Below, piece after piece: positions 61,974 to 64,000 of a stretch of DNA of 64,000 nucleotides. The stretch's first letter is position 1. Each line of letters opens with the position of its first letter. This stretch comes from Limimaricola sp. G21655-S1 (GTDB lineage Bacteria; Pseudomonadota; Alphaproteobacteria; Rhodobacterales; Rhodobacteraceae). Below the pieces are notes generated by a model. That model had not been told where the DNA came from. It did no database searches and saw nothing but the letters and a program-made list of their open reading frames with translations. The translations under genes were made by a program, and so were the position numbers. The stretch is taken from positions 64,308 through 128,307 of the forward strand of contig NZ_JAPWGO010000008.1 in the NCBI RefSeq assembly GCF_027213785.1, in the 5' to 3' direction.

Positions 61974-63043
61974 GCCTTGATCTCCTTGGGTGCGTCCTGA
62001 TGCAGGGCCGAGACGCCGGCGATGCGATGCGCCAGCCGTTCGGAAAAATCGGAGCGCGCGAGGCGCGCGGCGAGGCTGAGCGCGGCGCAGACGCCGGTGG
62101 CATCGGCCGAGCCGTGGCTTTTCACCACGAGGCCGCCCAGCCCGAGAAACACGCCGCCATTGACCTGGCGCGGATCGATCCGCGCCTTGAGCCCGGCCAT
62201 GGCGCCGCGCGTCAGCAGCGCCGCGATCTTCGAGGCGATCGAGGAGAGGAAGGCCTCGCGCATGAGCCCCGAGATCAGCGTGGCGGTGCCTTCGCCGGTC
62301 TTCAGGGCGACATTGCCGGTGAAGCCGTCGGTGACGATGACATCGACCCGGTCCGAGGGGATGTCGCCGCCCTCGACGAAGCCGACATAGTCGAAATCGC
62401 CCTTGTCGGCGGCGGCGCCGATCATCTCGGCCGCGACCTTCAGCTCGGCGCGGCCCTTGTGTTCCTCGGTGCCGACATTGAGCAGCCCGACGCGCGGGCG
62501 CGCCAGCCCGAGCCCGTTGCGCGCATAGGAGGCGCCCATCATCGCATAGGCGAGCAGGTCGTCCTGGTCGGCGCGGATATCGGCGCCGACATCGAGCATG
62601 ACGTTGAAGCCCTGCGGGTTGCGCGAGGGCCAGAGGCAGGCGATGGCGGGGCGGTTGACGCCCTCGGCCTTGCGCAGCCGGATCATCGACACCGCCATCA
62701 GGGCGCCGGTGTTGCCGCAGCTCACGCAGGCATCGGCGCGGCGGTCGCGCAGCGCATCCACGGCGGACCACATCGAGGTCGACTTGCCGCCGCGCATCAC
62801 GTGGCTGGGCTTGTCGGTCATCGCGACCACGCCCTCGGCATGGATGATCTCGAGGCGGTCGGCCAGAACCGAGCCCGAGAAGATCGGCTCGAGCTTGTCG
62901 CGCTGGCCGTGCAGCAGCACGCGAGCGGTCGGATCGGACTGGAGAAAGCGTTTCACGCCGGCGGCCACGACGGCCGGGCCCTGATCGCCGCCCATGGCGT
63001 CGACGGAAAGCGTGATGGATCTGTCTTGGGACAAGCCCGTCAT
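61970..63043 (-). CDS. plsX: phosphate acyltransferase
   Basis: A 357-residue peripheral membrane enzyme that converts acyl-ACP to acyl-phosphate for phospholipid synthesis. [14 protein letters not shown] at the N-terminus, [10 protein letters not shown] and [14 protein letters not shown] are family motifs. The start MTGLSQDRS is used because residues upstream are low-complexity; its ribosome site is weak. It follows rpmF by about 130 bp and overlaps fabH. Confidence 0.94.
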   Translation of the reverse strand: MTGLSQDRSITLSVDAMGGDQGPAVVAAGVKRFLQSDPTARVLLHGQRDKLEPIFSGSVLADRLEIIHAEGVVAMTDKPSHVMRGGKSTSMWSAVDALRDRRADACVSCGNTGALMAVSMIRLRKAEGVNRPAIACLWPSRNPQGFNVMLDVGADIRADQDDLLAYAMMGASYARNGLGLARPRVGLLNVGTEEHKGRAELKVAAEMIGAAADKGDFDYVGFVEGGDIPSDRVDVIVTDGFTGNVALKTGEGTATLISGLMREAFLSSIASKIAALLTRGAMAGLKARIDPRQVNGGVFLGLGGLVVKSHGSADATGVCAALSLAARLARSDFSERLAHRIAGVSALHQDAPKEIKA

Positions 63044-63172
63044 CGCGGCCCCGATGCTTGGGCGCGGTCGTCTGACGCGCGCCGGTCTCGCTGCGGCAGA
63101 CATCCGGGCTCGCCCCGAGGGGCGGCGCGGTCCGGGACCATGCCCGTCCCGCGCCAAAGCCCGGTCACGGAC

Positions 63173-63379
63173 TTACGCCGCGTCGTCGTCCAGATCGGTC
63201 TCGGCGGCACGCGCGATCACTTCGCGATCGGCGTAGTTGCCACAGGACGGGCAGACGTGGTGCGGGCGCTTGAGCTCCCCGCAGCTGGGGCATTCATTGG
63301 GGTTCGCGCCGGTCAGGCCGTCATGGGCCCGACGCTGGTTGCGGCGCGACTTGGAGATCTTGTTCTGCGGAACGGCCAT
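63173..63379 (-). CDS. rpmF: 50S ribosomal protein L32
   Basis: A 68-residue ribosomal protein. [19 protein letters not shown] is the family N-terminus. Two Cys pairs ([18 protein letters not shown]) form the zinc site. Its place between yceD and plsX is the standard bacterial order. Confidence 0.95.
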   Translation of the reverse strand: MAVPQNKISKSRRNQRRAHDGLTGANPNECPSCGELKRPHHVCPSCGNYADREVIARAAETDLDDDAA

Positions 63380-63586
63380 GTCACAACCTCGAAGTAATAC
63401 TGGCTCTAGTCTCAATGGGCGCGGAACGGGTCCGGCCCGGCTGGCGGGTGGGCGCATGGCCCCGGTCAGGGGATCCATCCCGCGACGTCCGGCCGCTCTT
63501 AGGCGATAAGAACCGGGCTGTCGAGCCGTGGAATGGAAAGAGGCCGCGAAAATACTGCGGTCGCGGCGAAAAGCAAGAGGAAGGTG

Positions 63587-64000
63587 CTATTCCTCGCCGT
63601 CTTCGTCGCCTTTCAGGCGCTCGCGCAGCCCCTTGAGGGCGGAAAACGGCTTCACGTCCTCGTCGGTGAGCGGTTCGGCCCCGGGCTCGGTCACGCTGAG
63701 GTCACCGGTTCCGGCGCCCTCGGCGCGCGGATAGTCGGGAAGCGCCAGCGCCAGCGCCTCGATCATCACCGCGGCGAGGTCCAGCGCCGATGGCAGCGGT
63801 TCGATCGTGTCGTCCTCGGGCATCTCGACCTCGGCGCCCTCGGGTTCCGTCACGTCGGCGAGGTAGCGCCGCATCACCGTTTCGTCGATCCGCGTCACCA
63901 CCGGTTCGAGCGTCACCACGCAATCCTGCACCACGGTGGCGCCGAGATCGCCATCGAGCCGCCAGCCATCGCGGCCCTCGGGCGACAGGCGCGCGCGAAA
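63587..64000 (-). CDS. DUF177/YceD-family protein, C-terminal part (start beyond window)
   Basis: The 137 codons present run off the window edge on the minus strand. WRLDGDLGATVVQDCVVTLEPV is the characteristic YceD core, followed by an acidic linker and LTDEDVKPFSALKGLRERLKG at the end. YceD homologues affect 23S rRNA levels and precede rpmF in many bacteria. A GTG at 63934 is not the start, because the frame stays open upstream with family-like sequence. Confidence 0.88.
   Translation of the reverse strand, partial: FRARLSPEGRDGWRLDGDLGATVVQDCVVTLEPVVTRIDETVMRRYLADVTEPEGAEVEMPEDDTIEPLPSALDLAAVMIEALALALPDYPRAEGAGTGDLSVTEPGAEPLTDEDVKPFSALKGLRERLKGDEDGEE

Noticed and set aside
1-64000. CRISPR arrays, insertion sequences, integrases or rRNA genes
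   Set aside because: Looked for across the window. The only tandem repeat is the two-unit 24-mer in orfg14, and no transposase- or integrase-like protein is encoded.

Overview
The window reads as chromosomal DNA of a high-GC alphaproteobacterium of the Rhodobacteraceae/Roseobacteraceae group. Three things point there: the 3' half of an RcGTA-type gene transfer agent (GTA) cluster followed by cysE; the gene orders pdhA-pdhB-pdhC with a lipoyl domain on PdhB and yceD-rpmF-plsX-fabH-ihfA-merR; and a DksA without a complete zinc-finger cysteine set next to a PIN protein and the edd/eda genes. Nearly all of the sequence is packed, ordinary chromosomal coding DNA. I see no insertion sequence, integrase, CRISPR array, rRNA or plasmid function.

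Layout. 1-7043 (+): GTA tail genes (orfg10.1 end, g11, g12, g13, g14, g15 and a small terminal gene), joined by 1-4 bp overlaps, then cysE. 7952-11209 (-): an EamA exporter and a membrane PQQ dehydrogenase, with a secreted AhpD-like protein on the other side. 12042-17430 (-): pdhC, pdhB, pdhA, an FtsB-like protein and class I fba, separated by three terminators. 17557-19571 (-): an SDR and pgk. 19691-20735 (+): two overlapping cyclophilins, one cytoplasmic and one exported. 20780-24419 (-): a histidine kinase, selO and a nucleoside hydrolase. 24507-27123 (-): ilvH and the acetolactate synthase large subunit, with a leader-peptide attenuator. 27214-28164 (-): a YihY protein. 28338-31980 (+): PhoX phosphatase behind a Pho box, then a GH13 enzyme. 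32004-33976 (-): bpt, an RDD protein and a DUF2852 protein. 34165-37214 (+): glnE and a small partner. 37237-40388: eda and edd (-) with a lipoprotein gene between them on the other strand. 40571-42324 (+): an RlmI-like methyltransferase and a PIN protein. 42321-43527: an M48 protease and two very small genes. 43889-45488 (+): dksA and a flavin monooxygenase. 45547-50041 (-): a small secreted protein, xth, a class A PBP and erpA. 50169-58687 (+): dgt, an antiporter, argS, a SPOR protein, nagZ, scpA and scpB. 58750-64000 (-): dcd, tRNA-Pro(GGG), a MerR protein, ihfA, fabH, plsX, rpmF and a truncated DUF177 gene.

The most informative signals are regulatory. (1) Upstream of the acetolactate synthase genes a 15-codon leader peptide carries Leu-Leu-Leu-Val-Ile codons, followed by an intrinsic terminator and a 10-bp competing antiterminator. 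This is a complete ribosome-controlled attenuator. (2) A perfect GTTAGCGCTAAC palindrome lies upstream of edd and two related half-sites lie upstream of fba, suggesting one LacI-type regulator for Entner-Doudoroff and gluconeogenic carbon flow. (3) Two ATGTGAA-N5-TTCACAT-type inverted repeats lie between DUF2852 and glnE. (4) A hairpin plus U-run ends exactly at the bpt start codon with the Shine-Dalgarno sequence in its loop. (5) A three-heptamer Pho box precedes phoX. No clearly new multi-gene system is present. The strongest candidates for new biology are these cis-elements, the repeat-containing N-terminal extension of the GTA peptidase, and the BA14K-like tail on the PBP.
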